NCBI RefSeq assembly: GCF_028069655.1
Contig: NZ_JAMCOS010000001.1
Coordinates: 216,001-280,000, forward strand
Length of the DNA: 64,000 nt
Source: Acidovorax sp. NCPPB 4044
Lineage (GTDB): Bacteria > Pseudomonadota > Gammaproteobacteria > Burkholderiales > Burkholderiaceae_C
Reading direction: 5' to 3'
Positions within the stretch are counted from its first letter, which is position 1. The number at the start of each line of letters is the position of its first letter. The notes below the pieces were generated by a model, which saw only the letters and a program-made list of their open reading frames with translations, was not told the DNA's origin and did not search any database. This document shows positions 1 to 10,051 of this stretch, one piece after another. A program made the translations under genes and the position numbers.

Positions 1-1323
1 CTGCAGGTCGCTGGGCAGCGGGACGGTGGCCGCCGGCATCGCCCCGTTGCCGCCTTCGGGCGGCTCGGTGGTTCCGCTGCCGGCCGCGCCGCGCGCGGCC
101 GCCATGCCCGCGGGCAGGGGCGCTGCGGTGGGCGCGGCCGGGTGTTCCACGTGCAGTTCTTCCCCGTCGCCCAGGGCCACCGCGCGGTGCAGCAGGTTTT
201 CCAGCTCGCGCACGTTGCCCGTGAGCGGGTGGCGCGCAATGCTGGCCAGCACGCGGTCGGTCAGGCGCGGGACGGGCAGGCCCGCGTCCGCGGCGATGCG
301 TTCGAGCAGGGCGGCGCAGAGGGCGGGAATGTCTTCGCGCCGTTCGCGCAGCGGAGGGATGGTCACCTCGATCACGTTCAGGCGGTAGTAGAGATCCTGG
401 CGGAAGCGCCCGGCCTGCACGTCGGCGGCCAGGTCGCGGTGCGTGGCGCTCACGATGCGCACGTCCACCGTGTCTTCCTGCGTGGAGCCCAGGGGGCGCA
501 CGCTGCGCTCCTGGATGGCGCGCAGCAGCTTGGCCTGCATGGGCAGGGGGAGGTCGCCGATCTCGTCGAGGAAGAGCGTGCCGCCGCGCGCGGCCTGGAA
601 GTAGCCGTCGCGGTCCTGGCTCGCGCCGGTGTAGGAGCCCTTGCGCGCGCCGAAGAATTCCGCCTCCAGCAGGTTCTCGGGGATGGCGCCGCAGTTCACG
701 GCCACCAGCGGGCCTTCGGCGCGCTGGCTGCAGGCATGCAGCGCGCGCGCCACGAGTTCCTTGCCGGTGCCCGATTCGCCCCGGATGAGCACGGGCGCCA
801 TGCTGCGGGCCACCTTGGCGATGCGCTGCTTGACGTTGCGCATGGCCTCCGATTCGCCCACGAGGCGGTCCAGGCCCGGCGGCGGGTCGCCGGCCGCCGC
901 TGTCTGCGCAGGACCGCTGGCGCGCGGCGACCGCGGCGCGGGCACGCCGCCGGTGCCCTGCACGGCCGAGGCCACCACGGAGCGGAACTGCTTCAGGTCG
1001 ACGGGTTTGGTGAGGTAGTCGAAGGCACCGGACCGCAGCGCCTCGACCGCGTTGTCGGCGGAGCCGTAGGCGGTCATGACCACGCAGCGTTCGCGCCGCT
1101 TCTGGTTGCGGATGTCCTGCAGCAGTTCCATGCCGAACCCGTCCGGCAGGCGCATGTCGGTGATGACCGCGTCGAAGCGCTGGGCCTGCAACTGCTGGCG
1201 GGCCTCGGCCACGGTGGCAGCCGTTTCCACGCGGTAGCCCTCGCGCAGCAGCGTGAGTTCGTAGAGGGTGCGCAGGTCGGGTTCGTCGTCGACGACCAGG
1301 ATGGTGGCGGCGGGTGCGTTCAT
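1..1323 (-). CDS. pilR: PilR-type sigma-54 response regulator, partial (C-terminus beyond window edge)
   Basis: Enhancer-binding response regulator expected to activate sigma-54 promoters of type IV pilus genes. The protein opens with a receiver domain (about residues 8-120; VVDDEPD acidic pocket, phospho-acceptor in ITDMRLP). An AAA+ domain follows, with Walker A GESGTGKE, a GSYTGA loop in place of canonical GAFTGA, Walker [12 protein letters not shown] and the R-finger region [11 protein letters not shown]. The DNA-binding Fis-type C-terminus is probably cut off at the window edge; the visible end is a Pro/Ala/Gly-rich linker. ATG at 1323 lies 16 bases after the pilS stop, so the two form an operon. 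The assignment to PilR rather than another NtrC-family member rests on the PilS-like partner; the regulatory target pilA is not in the window. Confidence 0.85.
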   Translation of the reverse strand, partial: MNAPAATILVVDDEPDLRTLYELTLLREGYRVETAATVAEARQQLQAQRFDAVITDMRLPDGFGMELLQDIRNQKRRERCVVMTAYGSADNAVEALRSGAFDYLTKPVDLKQFRSVVASAVQGTGGVPAPRSPRASGPAQTAAAGDPPPGLDRLVGESEAMRNVKQRIAKVARSMAPVLIRGESGTGKELVARALHACSQRAEGPLVAVNCGAIPENLLEAEFFGARKGSYTGASQDRDGYFQAARGGTLFLDEIGDLPLPMQAKLLRAIQERSVRPLGSTQEDTVDVRIVSATHRDLAADVQAGRFRQDLYYRLNVIEVTIPPLRERREDIPALCAALLERIAADAGLPVPRLTDRVLASIARHPLTGNVRELENLLHRAVALGDGEELHVEHPAAPTAAPLPAGMAAARGAAGSGTTEPPEGGNGAMPAATVPLPSDLQ

Positions 1324-1339
1324 GGGCGGGCGGGCGCGG

Positions 1340-3058
1340 TCAGACGACGATTGTGTCAAACAGTGTGGCCGGTCCGGCGGGCCGGCTGGCACGGCGGAAG
1401 GCCACGGTGAAGCCGTTGCCTCCCACGGCGCCGCGCGGCAGCACGCGTGTGAGGCGCTGGTAGTCGATGGAGGCACCGTGGCGCTGGCAGAGTTCGCGGC
1501 AGATGTACAGGCCCAGGCCGCTGGAGCGGCTCTCCGACGAGAAGAAGGGCTCGAAGAGGTGGCGCTCGACGCTCTTGTCCAGCGGCGCGCCGTCGCTCCA
1601 GACCTGCAGATGGGCCTGCCCGCTGGCGTTGGTGTAGGTGGAGACGCAGAGCGAATCGGCCTCCGTGCCCATGTAGCGCAGGGCGTTGTCGAGCAGGTTC
1701 ACCAGCACCCGCCGCAGGTGCTCGGGGTCGAATTCGACGGGCGAGCCCTCGGCATGCAGCGAGAGCTGGGCCCGGCGGCGCCCCGGCGCCTGCGATTGCC
1801 AGTCCTTGCAGACCTGCGCCACCGTGTCGTCCAGCGGCAGGACGCCCGCGGGCGCGTGGCTGATCTGGTGCTGCACGCGCGCGATGTCGAGCACATCCTC
1901 CGCGATGCGCGCGAGCCGGTCCGCGTTCTGCTGGACCATCTGGGCGAGCCGTCTCTGGGCAGGATCGACGAGGTCTTCTTCCAGCAGCGCATTGGCCTGC
2001 ACGATGGCGGCCAGCGGGTTGCGGATCTCGTGCGCCACGGCGGCCGACATGCGCCCCATGGCGGCCAGCTTCTCGGTGCGCAGGCGCGCCTCCATCTCGC
2101 GCAGGTCGTGCAGGAACATCACGCACAGCTGCGCGCCGCCGGTGTCGCGCGCGATCTGGGGCGACGAGGTGAGCCAAGCGCGCACGCGCAGCGCGAGCGG
2201 GCTCTGTCCGGTCTGCAGGATGTCCACGTCGGCGCTTTGCGGCTGCGCCCGCACAAAGGTCTGCCGGGCCATCTCCAGCAGGGGCTTCCAGGAAGGCGAG
2301 TGGGTGAGCGCGAACGGCAGGGCCGGGCGCAGGGAATCGGCCAGCAGCACCAGCGCCGCGGGATTGGCGAGCCGGACCGTGCCGCGCGGATCGACCACCA
2401 GCACGCCGTCCGAGAGGTGGTCGATCACCAGCGCGCTCACCTGCTCCTGGATCTTGGCGGCGGCATGGCTTTCCTCGGCCAGCTGCTGCTCGCGGTGCAG
2501 GCGCGTGGCGAGCTGGTGCACGAGGTAGGCGACGATGAAGTAGCCGGTGCCCGTGAGGGCGGTCTGGAAATAGCGCTGCGCCGACTCGGTCGTGCCCGCG
2601 CCGCCCAGCCACCAGGCCCAGGCCAGCAGCAGCAGCGTCGCGCCCGCGGTCGTGCCCAGCGCGAGGGTCAGCGTGCCCAGCACGCCCGCCATGAGGATGG
2701 GCAGCCCGAACAGCGGCGTGAAGTTCATCCCGCCGCTCTGCAGCATCTGCAGGCTGATGATCACCGCGAGGTCCACGCCGATGGTGGGCAGCCAGCGGAT
2801 GCCGGCCTGCGGGGGCGGGGGGGTCTCGGCGGAGAGCGACAGCACCAGCACCGTGGCCACCAGGTAGAGGATGCACACCGCCGCGAGGACCGGCTCGAAG
2901 TTCTGGTTGAAGGCGAAGCCCAGCGCCTGCAGCAGCAGCAGGGCCACGGCCACCAGCACGCGGCCCGCGAGGAAGCTCGTCCACAGGCGCAGGAACGGCG
3001 GGTCGGCTGCCGGTGCCTGCAGGGTGGGCGGGAGAAGAGGGCGCGAGGGAGGCGGCAC
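1340..3058 (-). CDS. pilS: PilS-type membrane sensor histidine kinase
   Basis: Inner-membrane sensor kinase, 572 residues, partner of the adjacent PilR. The N-terminal third holds about six hydrophobic segments (first about residues 28-50, the last ending before a coiled linker rich in Glu/Gln/Ala), then a PAS-like segment ([18 protein letters not shown]). A HisKA domain has the H-box [12 protein letters not shown] near residue 343, and an HATPase domain has the N-box [11 protein letters not shown] and a G-box [12 protein letters not shown]. Six helices plus PAS plus kinase is the PilS arrangement. The start is GTG at 3058. The gene lies 18 bases downstream of the PP0621-like gene and just upstream of pilR, so it is likely co-transcribed. 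Confidence 0.85.
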   Translation of the reverse strand: MPPPSRPLLPPTLQAPAADPPFLRLWTSFLAGRVLVAVALLLLQALGFAFNQNFEPVLAAVCILYLVATVLVLSLSAETPPPPQAGIRWLPTIGVDLAVIISLQMLQSGGMNFTPLFGLPILMAGVLGTLTLALGTTAGATLLLLAWAWWLGGAGTTESAQRYFQTALTGTGYFIVAYLVHQLATRLHREQQLAEESHAAAKIQEQVSALVIDHLSDGVLVVDPRGTVRLANPAALVLLADSLRPALPFALTHSPSWKPLLEMARQTFVRAQPQSADVDILQTGQSPLALRVRAWLTSSPQIARDTGGAQLCVMFLHDLREMEARLRTEKLAAMGRMSAAVAHEIRNPLAAIVQANALLEEDLVDPAQRRLAQMVQQNADRLARIAEDVLDIARVQHQISHAPAGVLPLDDTVAQVCKDWQSQAPGRRRAQLSLHAEGSPVEFDPEHLRRVLVNLLDNALRYMGTEADSLCVSTYTNASGQAHLQVWSDGAPLDKSVERHLFEPFFSSESRSSGLGLYICRELCQRHGASIDYQRLTRVLPRGAVGGNGFTVAFRRASRPAGPATLFDTIVV

Positions 3059-3076
3059 GCGGGCGGCTCCGGCCTG

Positions 3077-3301
3077 TCAGCGCGGGCCGAGGCGCTGGTG
3101 CTCGTGGCTGCAGTAGGTCAGGCCCGCATGCGCGATGGCCTGCGGCCCGGGCACATGCACGCCGCAGTGCGCGCAGGGGAGCATGTCCTGCGGCGCGGCC
3201 AGGCTGCGCCGGGGCGCCTCGCCGGCCACCGGGCCCCGCCGCGCGCTGCGCCACAGCCAGAGGGCCACGCCCAGCACGACGAACAGCACCAGGTATTTCA
3301 T
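3077..3301 (-). CDS. PP0621-type small membrane-anchored cysteine protein
   Basis: A 74-residue protein with one N-terminal membrane helix (about residues 2-17) followed by a short soluble tail. The tail holds the pairs CAHC and C-SHEH, which look like a metal (probably zinc) site. Proteins of this type (PP0621 family in Pseudomonas) sit between the ccsA/ypjD-like gene and pilS in many beta- and gammaproteobacteria; their function is unknown. The start codon overlaps the stop of the upstream ccsA-like gene by four bases (ATGA), indicating translational coupling. Identification rests on size, topology, Cys pattern and neighbourhood. Confidence 0.75.
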   Translation of the reverse strand: MKYLVLFVVLGVALWLWRSARRGPVAGEAPRRSLAAPQDMLPCAHCGVHVPGPQAIAHAGLTYCSHEHQRLGPR

Positions 3302-4095
3302 GCGACGCGCCCCAGCACCACTTCGAGCACGAAGCGCGAGCCCACGTAGGCCAGCAGCAGCAGCGCCGCCCCGGCATAGAGCACGCGCACCGCGATGCGG
3401 CCGCGCCAGCCGAAGCGGGACCGCCCGATCAGCAGCACCGCGAAGGTGAGCCACGAGAGCACCGAGAACACGGCCTTGTGGTCCCAGTTCCAGGCCCGGC
3501 CGTAGAGGGTTTCGCCGAAGAGCAGGCCGGCGGCGAGCGTGGCCGTGAGCAGCACGAAGCCGGCGGCCACGAAACGGAAGGTGAGGCGCTCCAGCGTGAG
3601 CAGGGGCACGCCGCTGCGCGGGTCGGCGGCCTGGCGGATGTGCCGCTCGGCGCGCGTCATGAGCCAGGCATGCACCACGGCGGCGGCGAAGAGCCCGTAC
3701 GAGGCGATGCCCAGCGCCAGGTGCAGCGGCAGCCAGGCCGAGGCGTTGACGTGCAGCGGCGCCCCGGGGAAGACCTGCGCCAGCAGCACGGCCACGGCGC
3801 CCAGCGCGGCGAGCATCCAGCGGGCGCGCATCTGCGGAAAGAGCTGGTGCTCGACGGCATACACCGTGAGGACGAGCCAGGCCGTCATGGAAAGCGCGGG
3901 GGCGAAACCGAAATGGGGCGTGCCGCCCAGCAGGCTCCAGCCGAGCACCGCGGCATGCAGCACCCAGGCGACCCAGAGGGCCTGGCGGCCGCGCTCGACG
4001 CCGATGCGGGAGGCGGCCAGGGCCGGCACCGCGTAGGCCAGCGCCGCGCCCAGGGACAGCAGCCAGTTCGCGGGAGAGACGCTGGGTAAAATCAT
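3298..4095 (-). CDS. CcsA/YpjD-type cytochrome c assembly membrane protein
   Basis: Polytopic inner-membrane protein of 265 residues with about eight hydrophobic segments. The C-terminal half contains the signature YGRAWNWDHKAVFSVLSW, typical of the CcsA/CcmC/YpjD family involved in haem handling for cytochrome c assembly. E. coli YpjD sits next to ffh and pairs with its membrane partner; here too ffh lies on the other strand immediately beyond the start. The ATG at 4095 leaves almost no leader before the divergent ffh region. Whether this is a true haem exporter component or only a family relative cannot be told from sequence. Confidence 0.8.
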   Translation of the reverse strand: MILPSVSPANWLLSLGAALAYAVPALAASRIGVERGRQALWVAWVLHAAVLGWSLLGGTPHFGFAPALSMTAWLVLTVYAVEHQLFPQMRARWMLAALGAVAVLLAQVFPGAPLHVNASAWLPLHLALGIASYGLFAAAVVHAWLMTRAERHIRQAADPRSGVPLLTLERLTFRFVAAGFVLLTATLAAGLLFGETLYGRAWNWDHKAVFSVLSWLTFAVLLIGRSRFGWRGRIAVRVLYAGAALLLLAYVGSRFVLEVVLGRVA

Positions 4096-4174
4096 GGACC
4101 TACAGTTTAGCCCGCCGCCGCGCGGGCGCCCCGGCCCGGATGCAGCATCCGGCGCGCCCAACCGGAACACGTCC

Positions 4175-5557
4175 ATGGCATCCGCCCTTACCGAAAAACT
4201 CTCCCGGCTCGTCAAGGAGATGCGCGGCCAGGCCCGCATCACCGAATCCAACGTGCAGGACATGCTGCGCGAGGTGCGCATGGCGCTGCTGGAGGCCGAC
4301 GTGGCCCTGCCGGTGGTGCGCGACTTCATCGCGCGCGTCAAGGAAAAGGCGCTGGGCCAGGACGTGCTGGGCTCGCTCAAGCCGGGGCAGACGCTGGTCT
4401 CCATCGTGAATCGCGAACTGGCCGCGACCATGGGCGAGGGCGTGTCGGACATCAACCTCGCCGCGCAGCCGCCGGCGGTGATCCTCATGGCGGGCCTGCA
4501 GGGCGCCGGCAAGACCACCACCACCGCCAAGCTGGCCAAGCACCTGATCGAGAAGCGCAGGAAGAAGGTGCTCACCGTCTCGGGCGACGTGTACCGCCCC
4601 GCGGCCATCGAGCAGCTCAAGACCGTGACGAAGCAGGCCGGCGCCGAGTGGTTTCCCAGCACGCCCGACCAGAAGCCGCTGGACATCGCGCGCGCCGCGA
4701 TCGACCACGCCCGCCGCCATTACTTCGACGTGCTGCTGGTCGACACGGCCGGCCGCCTCGCGATCGACGAGGCGCTCATGAACGAGATCAAGGAACTGCA
4801 CGCGGCGCTGAACCCGGTCGAGACGCTGTTCGTGGTCGATGCCATGCAGGGCCAGGACGCGGTCAACACGGCCAAGGCCTTCAAGGAGGCGCTGCCGCTC
4901 ACCGGCATCGTGCTCACCAAGCTCGACGGCGACTCGCGCGGCGGCGCCGCCCTGTCGGTGCGGCAGGTGACGGGCGCGCCGATCAAGTTCGCGGGCGTGT
5001 CCGAGAAGATCGACGGCCTGGAGGTGTTCGATGCCGAACGCCACGCGGGCCGCATCCTGGGCATGGGCGACATCGTGGCCCTGGTCGAGCAGGTGAGCGC
5101 GGGCGTGGACCTGGAGGCCGCGCAGAAGCTGGCCGCCAAGGTCAAGAGCGGCGACGGCTTCGACCTGAACGACTTCCTTGGCCAGCTCCAGCAGATGAAG
5201 CAGATGGGCGGGCTCTCCAGCCTGATGGACAAGCTGCCCTCCGAATTGATGGCCAAGGCCGGCCAGGTAGACATGGACAAGGCCGAGAAGGACATCCGCC
5301 GCAAGGAGGGGATCATCCAGAGCATGACCCCCCACGAGCGCCGCAAGCCCGAGGTCATCAAGGCCACGCGCAAGAAACGCATCGCCGCCGGCGCGGGCGT
5401 GCAGGTGCAGGAGGTGAACCGGCTGCTCAATGAGTTCGAGCAGATGCAGGGGATGATGAAGAAGATGAAGGGCGGCGGCCTCATGAAGATGATGAAGCGC
5501 ATGGGCGGCATGAAGGGTTTCGGTGGCGGCGGCGGAATGCCCAAGCTGCCCTTCTGA
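4175..5557 (+). CDS. ffh: Signal recognition particle GTPase Ffh
   Basis: SRP54 homologue, 460 residues, which binds 4.5S RNA and signal peptides and targets nascent membrane proteins to FtsY. Order: N domain (helical, residues 1-85), G domain with P-loop GLQGAGKTTT near residue 107, DTAGR near 190, TKLDGD, then the methionine-rich M domain. Met-rich runs at the C-terminus (MQGMMKKMKGGGLMKMMKRM) form the signal-peptide groove, and the tail is Gly-rich. I chose ATG 4175 because MASALTEKLSRLVKEMRG matches the family start; the frame is open further upstream (to 4094) but that part overlaps the divergent promoter region. Confidence 0.97.
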   Translation: MASALTEKLSRLVKEMRGQARITESNVQDMLREVRMALLEADVALPVVRDFIARVKEKALGQDVLGSLKPGQTLVSIVNRELAATMGEGVSDINLAAQPPAVILMAGLQGAGKTTTTAKLAKHLIEKRRKKVLTVSGDVYRPAAIEQLKTVTKQAGAEWFPSTPDQKPLDIARAAIDHARRHYFDVLLVDTAGRLAIDEALMNEIKELHAALNPVETLFVVDAMQGQDAVNTAKAFKEALPLTGIVLTKLDGDSRGGAALSVRQVTGAPIKFAGVSEKIDGLEVFDAERHAGRILGMGDIVALVEQVSAGVDLEAAQKLAAKVKSGDGFDLNDFLGQLQQMKQMGGLSSLMDKLPSELMAKAGQVDMDKAEKDIRRKEGIIQSMTPHERRKPEVIKATRKKRIAAGAGVQVQEVNRLLNEFEQMQGMMKKMKGGGLMKMMKRMGGMKGFGGGGGMPKLPF

Positions 5558-5598
5558 GCCTCCGCGCCCCTTGCCGCCCCAGGGTGGGTGGCGACACG

Positions 5599-5660
5599 GT
5601 TTGCTATTGAATGTGTAGCAAACTATCGAATGGATCCGGCGGCATGGGGGCAAAAAGGCT
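5599..5660 (+). repeat. Dispersed hairpin repeat, copy A
   Basis: An inverted repeat GTTTGCTA (5599-5606) / TAGCAAAC (5616-5623) is followed by a conserved tail ACTATcGAATGGATCCGGCGGCATGG. The same hairpin plus tail occurs at 10052-10109 (opposite strand) and 45641-45702. The tail of this copy points right and runs up to the stop codon of the DUF1266 gene at 5661. It fills the gap between convergent ffh and the DUF1266 gene, so it could also serve as a two-way transcription terminator. Confidence 0.8.
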
Positions 5661-6371
5661 TCACGCTTGCGCCGGGCGTTCCGCGCCGGCGGCCGCCGTG
5701 CCGGGCCAGGGGAGCCACCGCCAGGGATGGCGGGTCTCGGCGATCCAGCCGCGCACGTCGTCCTCGGTGAAGGCCGTGCCCAGGCTGTCGGCGCGCGCAT
5801 GGGCCACCCACTGCCGGCGGCCCCGGGCGAGCGCCCAGCCGTAGTCTTCCCAGCCGGTGAAGCATTCGCCCGCGCGCTGCGCGTTGTGCGCCAGGATCTC
5901 CCATTGCGTGGCTTCGTCGAGCCAGCCCAGGATGGCCGCGGTGCGCGTGGCGAAGGCGACGCGCGCGCAGGCGAAGGCCAGGGCGTCGCGCGGCGCGTCC
6001 TGCGGGCGCAGGGCGTCCAGGTCCATGCGGAACCAGCGGTTGCGCCACTGCGCGGCGAAGCCGTTGCGCAGCTCGGCGTCGGACGTGTCGGCGCGCAGGC
6101 CCAGCCCGTGCAGCAGCGCGGGCCGCAGCGACTGGGCGAGCCCGGCGGTGAAGACCGGCAGCCGCGCGTCGGCGAAGCCGCCCTCCACGCGCGCGAAGGC
6201 CATGGGGTGTGCCAGCGCGAGCATGGCGTTCTCGTGGGCCGCGAGTGCGTAGCGCTGCCGCATGCCGGGGCGGCGCGCCCATTGCCAGAGCCGCCAGGCG
6301 CCGCGGGCCAGGAAGGCGAGCAGGTGCCAGGCGATCCAGCCCAGCGCCGCGAGCAGCAGGAAGGTGGTCAT
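5661..6371 (-). CDS. DUF1266-like protein with N-terminal membrane helix
   Basis: A 236-residue protein. It starts with a hydrophobic segment (about residues 2-24) and a basic stretch, so it is probably anchored in the inner membrane. The remainder is Trp- and Ala-rich with a pattern like DUF1266 proteins (WEILAHNAQRAGECFTGWED, then YGWALARGRRQWV). No catalytic motif is evident and the role is unknown. The ATG overlaps the stop of the upstream PcfJ-like gene by four bases, making it the last gene of a coupled three-gene operon. Its stop codon abuts dispersed repeat copy A. The family call is by visual similarity only. Confidence 0.65.
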   Translation of the reverse strand: MTTFLLLAALGWIAWHLLAFLARGAWRLWQWARRPGMRQRYALAAHENAMLALAHPMAFARVEGGFADARLPVFTAGLAQSLRPALLHGLGLRADTSDAELRNGFAAQWRNRWFRMDLDALRPQDAPRDALAFACARVAFATRTAAILGWLDEATQWEILAHNAQRAGECFTGWEDYGWALARGRRQWVAHARADSLGTAFTEDDVRGWIAETRHPWRWLPWPGTAAAGAERPAQA

Positions 6372-7507
6372 GGCGCGGCACCTCCCGCGGGGGCGGCGTC
6401 CGGCCGCACGCCGGGCACGGCGGCGGCCAGCGCCGGCGTCACCGGCAGGCCGCGCAGCAGCGCCGGGTCGCGGGCGGCCACGAGCCACTGCACCAGCGGC
6501 GGGGGCGAGGGCAGTTCGCGCACCAGCGCGGGCCGCGCCTGGACGAGCCGCACCTGGTCGGCCTCGTCCGCCACGTCGCCCACGGCGCACCAGCCCGCCG
6601 CCACCCGCACGATGCCCATGCGCAGGGCGTCCGGCGGCGCTTCCCCGCAGGTGTCCAGCTGGTTGAGCAGCGCCAGCACCTCGGCGTGGTAGCGCGCGAT
6701 GGGCGGGCGGTTCTGCTTGCCCTTGATCTGGTCGATCGCCATCCGGCCATCCTCGCGCACCAGGGCGCTGAGCGTGATGTGCGGCAGGTCGCCCGCGCTG
6801 CGGTACGAGAAGAGGCGCATCCGCCCCTGTTCGCAGCTGCTCGCGTAGTGCTCGCCGTACCCGCCGGCCAGGCTGCGCCGGCTGGCGAACTGGCCCAGGC
6901 AGTGGCGCATCATCTGGCTCTCGTAGGCCATCTCCGCGCGCAGTTGCGCGCTGCCTGGCAGCAGCTCCACGAAGCGCCCGTGCTCTCCCTGCCAGACCGT
7001 GCGCACGGCGCGCGGATCGTGTTCCCGCCAGCCTGCCGCGGCCTTGGCTTCCAGCGCGGCGTGCTCGCGCGCCCAGAGTGCCAGCGCCTGCGGCGCGGTG
7101 ATGCGCTGGAGCTTGCCCTCCAGCGCCGTGCCCTGGCGCGCGTGCAGGAATTCGACCAGCCGGTCTTCGGTGGCGCGCAGCGCATCGCTGGCCGGGTCCA
7201 CCCACCAGAGCGGCGCGGCGGCGGGGCCGGCCGTGCGCGCGGCGAGCCGCTCGCGCGCCCAGGTCGGCACGGGGGCGGGGGCGAAGAGGGCCTCTGCCTG
7301 GTCGAGCCGCGTGATCTCCTGCACGGCCGGCGGCGGCGCCCGCAGGTTGCCCACGGCATGCCGGTAGAAGTGGTTCGCGAGCCACTCTTGCACCGCCGGC
7401 GGATCGCCGCGCTCCCGGCTGCGGAGCGCGATGGCGCGGCGCAGCTCGGGCGCGTTGACGACGTCGCGCGCGCCGTAGGTGCCGGCTGCCGGATCCGGCC
7501 GCGCCAT
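6368..7507 (-). CDS. PcfJ-like domain protein
   Basis: A 379-residue soluble protein. The middle (about residues 200-290) shows the PcfJ-like pattern: MMRHCLGQF, a Gly/Tyr-rich stretch, RMRLFSYRSAGDLPHITLSA and IDQIKGKQNRPP. PcfJ proteins were named from an enterococcal conjugative plasmid, but homologues are widespread on bacterial chromosomes; their biochemical role is not established. ATG 7507 shares one base with the TGA of the upstream large protein (TGATG), so the genes are translationally coupled. An in-frame upstream ATG (7555) lies inside the previous gene and is less likely. The Cys in the MRHC motif and the KGKQN motif are the obvious residues to test. Confidence 0.6.
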   Translation of the reverse strand: MARPDPAAGTYGARDVVNAPELRRAIALRSRERGDPPAVQEWLANHFYRHAVGNLRAPPPAVQEITRLDQAEALFAPAPVPTWARERLAARTAGPAAAPLWWVDPASDALRATEDRLVEFLHARQGTALEGKLQRITAPQALALWAREHAALEAKAAAGWREHDPRAVRTVWQGEHGRFVELLPGSAQLRAEMAYESQMMRHCLGQFASRRSLAGGYGEHYASSCEQGRMRLFSYRSAGDLPHITLSALVREDGRMAIDQIKGKQNRPPIARYHAEVLALLNQLDTCGEAPPDALRMGIVRVAAGWCAVGDVADEADQVRLVQARPALVRELPSPPPLVQWLVAARDPALLRGLPVTPALAAAVPGVRPDAAPAGGAAP

Positions 7508-9903
7508 CACCAGAACTTCCACCAGGGCCGCGCCGCGCGCATCGCCTTCTGGCACTGCGCCATGCGCTCGCGCGTGTAGCCGGCCTCCCGCGCATCGGAT
7601 TCCTCGCCGGGCCGCACGGCCTGCAGCGATTCGCGGTAGAGCGCCATCGCGCGCTCATGGTCGCGGGCGTACTCGAAGACGGCGCCGGCCAGCCGGCGCA
7701 TGCGCGGGCCTTCGGCGGCGCGCAGCGTGTCCATCATGGGTTCGAGCCGGGCGAGGGCGTCGGCGGGCTGCGTCCAGGCCATGTAGCGCAGCAGCAGGAG
7801 CTGGGTCGCCAGGAAGCCGGTGCGGTGCTCGCCGCGGTCCTCGTCGTCCAGCCCGTTCCACCATTCGTCCAGCCGCTGCAGCCAGATGGCGATCTCGTTG
7901 TCGCGGTCCAGGTCGTAGAGCGCGCTGCCCACGTCGTCGAAGTATTCGGTGGGGTCGTGGCGGCCGTAGCCGTGCTCGGCCGCGAAGTGCCAGAGCGTGT
8001 CGGCGGCCGCCACGAACTCGGCCTTGCGGTCCGACTGCTCGTAGCAGTGCATGAGGCCGTGGTGGTGCTCGGCGAACGGGCTTGCCGCGAGGCCCCTGTG
8101 GTGCAGTTCCACCGCGCGGTCGTACTGCTGGAGCGCCCAGCGCCGGTAGATCGCGAGGTTGTTGCACAGCATGGCGTAGACGTGGACGTCCCCATCGCGG
8201 AACCAGCCTTCGCCCGTGGCGAAGAAGGCCTCGAAGTGCGTGAGCGCGAGTTCGTAGTAGCGCGCGGCGAGGTCGCTCACAGCGCGCTCGGGCCAGCCCT
8301 CGGGCGCGCCGGCTTCGCGGTGCAGGTGGTGGTCGATCCAAGTGCCCATGTGGTAGCACCAGCCGGCCGCCGGCGCGCCTGCGAAGGGCTGCTGCAGCGC
8401 CGCTTCGATGCCGTGCGCGCGCACCCGGTGCAGCCAGAGCGCCTGCAGCACGCCGGGGTGGGCCAGCGCGGGCTCGCGGGCGGCGGCTTCCAGCAGGGGC
8501 AGAACGCGGGCGGATTCCGCGCCCCGGGCATGCCACCACTGCGCCTGCAGCGCGCCGATGGCGGGGTGGGTGGGTGCCGAGGCGCGCGCCAGCGCCAGTT
8601 GCGCGTCGAAGAAGGCGTCCACGGGCTGCGGTGCCGCCACCCAGTGCATTTCTTCGTGCAGTGCGGCGGCGGCCAGTGCCAGCGTCCAGTAGACGCTGGG
8701 CGCGGCATCGCCCGCCTGACCGGATTGCGCGGCGGCCTGCCGCTCCAGGGCAAGGCGGCAGGCGTACTGCGCCGAGCGGGGGCGCTGGTTGTCGGTGCAT
8801 TCGAACGCCAGGCGCGCCGCATCGGCGTCGCGGCCGGCTTCGATCAGCCAGTCGAGCACGTGGCAGGTGAAGCCGTCGTCCGCGTCGCCCGTGAGGCCGA
8901 AGCGGCCCTGCCGCGCCTGCGAGAGCGCGTCTTCCCGCCGGCCCTGGGCGTGCAGCGCCCGGGCCTGCAGGCGCGCGAGCCTCACCGCCACGTCGCGCCG
9001 GCGCGGGCGCGGCGTGTCGGCAGGCAGCAGTCGCTCCACCTGCTGCGCCACGGTGGCGATGCCCTCCGGGTCGAGCGCGATGAGGCCCGGGCCCAGGTTG
9101 AGCCAGTCCTCGTGGTCCACGTCCTGGCCCGCCTCGGCCATGCGCAGGTGGTCCATGGCCTGCTGCGCGGCCTGCCGCCCCAGCGCCGCATCGCCTTCCG
9201 CCGCATGGACGGTGCCGGTGCGCAGCGCGGCCACGGCGCTGTCCCAGGCCCGGAACGCGGCGCGCCCGGGCGTGGCCTGCTGCAGGGCCAGGCGCGCCGC
9301 GGCGCAGCGGCGTGCCAGGGGGAAATCGCGGCTGCGCCCGGCCTGGGCGGCCAGATGCTCCCAGGCACGGTCGGACTGGCCGGCCACCGGGGGCTCGGAC
9401 AGCAGCCGTTCGGCCGCAGCCAGCGCCTGCGCGAGCGCGGGGCCGGCTTCGGGGTGGCCGATGTCGGGCGTGTCTCCGTGCCGGGCCTGCTGCGACTGCA
9501 CGCGGGCGAAGACCAGGTCCACGCGCGCATCGTGGCGCTCGGCCGCGGGCAGGTCCTGGACCAGGGCTTCGCCATGCCGGTCCAGCGCGGCCAGCGCCTC
9601 GTCCGGCCGGCCGGCTTCGAGCCAGAGCGCGTGGATGCGGTGCAGCGCGTCCAGCGCGTCGGGGTGCAGCGGTTGGCGGCCGAGCATCGCGGCGAGGGCC
9701 TGCTGCCGCGGCAGGTCGGCGCCGGTGCCGTCATCGGTGCCGGCATCGGTATCCGCGGCGATGGCTTCGGCTTCGTCCAGGTAGGCGTCGAGCAGCGGGC
9801 CCTGCAGGGCGGGGGGCGGCGTGCCGGCGTCGGCGGTCGCTGCGGAGTGTGGCCGGGGGGTGTCCGGGCTGTCGGGGGTGCCCAGGGAGTTGGCAGGCGG
9901 CAT
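7507..9903 (-). CDS. Large helical-repeat (TPR-like) protein of unknown function
   Basis: A 798-residue soluble protein built almost wholly of Ala/Leu/Arg-rich helical pairs that resemble degenerate TPR units (for example ALDALHRIHALWLEAGRPDE, YYELALTHFEAFFATGEG, FEYARDHERAMALYRES). There is no signal peptide, membrane segment or enzymatic motif. Trp/His-rich stretches such as GWCYHMGTWIDHHLH and EHHHGLMHCYEQ stand out. The N-terminal 50 residues are Pro/Ala/Asp-rich and probably disordered. It is first gene of the coupled operon with the PcfJ-like and DUF1266-like genes, so it may be a scaffold for them. I do not recognise a named family. Confidence 0.6.
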   Translation of the reverse strand: MPPANSLGTPDSPDTPRPHSAATADAGTPPPALQGPLLDAYLDEAEAIAADTDAGTDDGTGADLPRQQALAAMLGRQPLHPDALDALHRIHALWLEAGRPDEALAALDRHGEALVQDLPAAERHDARVDLVFARVQSQQARHGDTPDIGHPEAGPALAQALAAAERLLSEPPVAGQSDRAWEHLAAQAGRSRDFPLARRCAAARLALQQATPGRAAFRAWDSAVAALRTGTVHAAEGDAALGRQAAQQAMDHLRMAEAGQDVDHEDWLNLGPGLIALDPEGIATVAQQVERLLPADTPRPRRRDVAVRLARLQARALHAQGRREDALSQARQGRFGLTGDADDGFTCHVLDWLIEAGRDADAARLAFECTDNQRPRSAQYACRLALERQAAAQSGQAGDAAPSVYWTLALAAAALHEEMHWVAAPQPVDAFFDAQLALARASAPTHPAIGALQAQWWHARGAESARVLPLLEAAAREPALAHPGVLQALWLHRVRAHGIEAALQQPFAGAPAAGWCYHMGTWIDHHLHREAGAPEGWPERAVSDLAARYYELALTHFEAFFATGEGWFRDGDVHVYAMLCNNLAIYRRWALQQYDRAVELHHRGLAASPFAEHHHGLMHCYEQSDRKAEFVAAADTLWHFAAEHGYGRHDPTEYFDDVGSALYDLDRDNEIAIWLQRLDEWWNGLDDEDRGEHRTGFLATQLLLLRYMAWTQPADALARLEPMMDTLRAAEGPRMRRLAGAVFEYARDHERAMALYRESLQAVRPGEESDAREAGYTRERMAQCQKAMRAARPWWKFW

Positions 9904-10051
9904 GGAATGTCCAGGAAAAGGAGCGCGGCCTGCCGATGGGCGGCCTTCGGGTGGGCGCTATTTTGCGGCAGAGCCCGTGCGCCGTTGGGGGCGCGGCGCC
10001 GGAGGCATGAGCGCCGCCGGCCGCAGGGGGCCTTTGGGGAGCGGGTTCGAA

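Noticed and set aside
1356..3377. Long open frames of 350-700 residues overlapping pilS, ffh, opgH, chpA and others
   Set aside because: Rich in Arg, Ala, Gly, Pro or His with no motif; typical frame shadows in GC-rich DNA. The alternative frame in each place has full family motifs.
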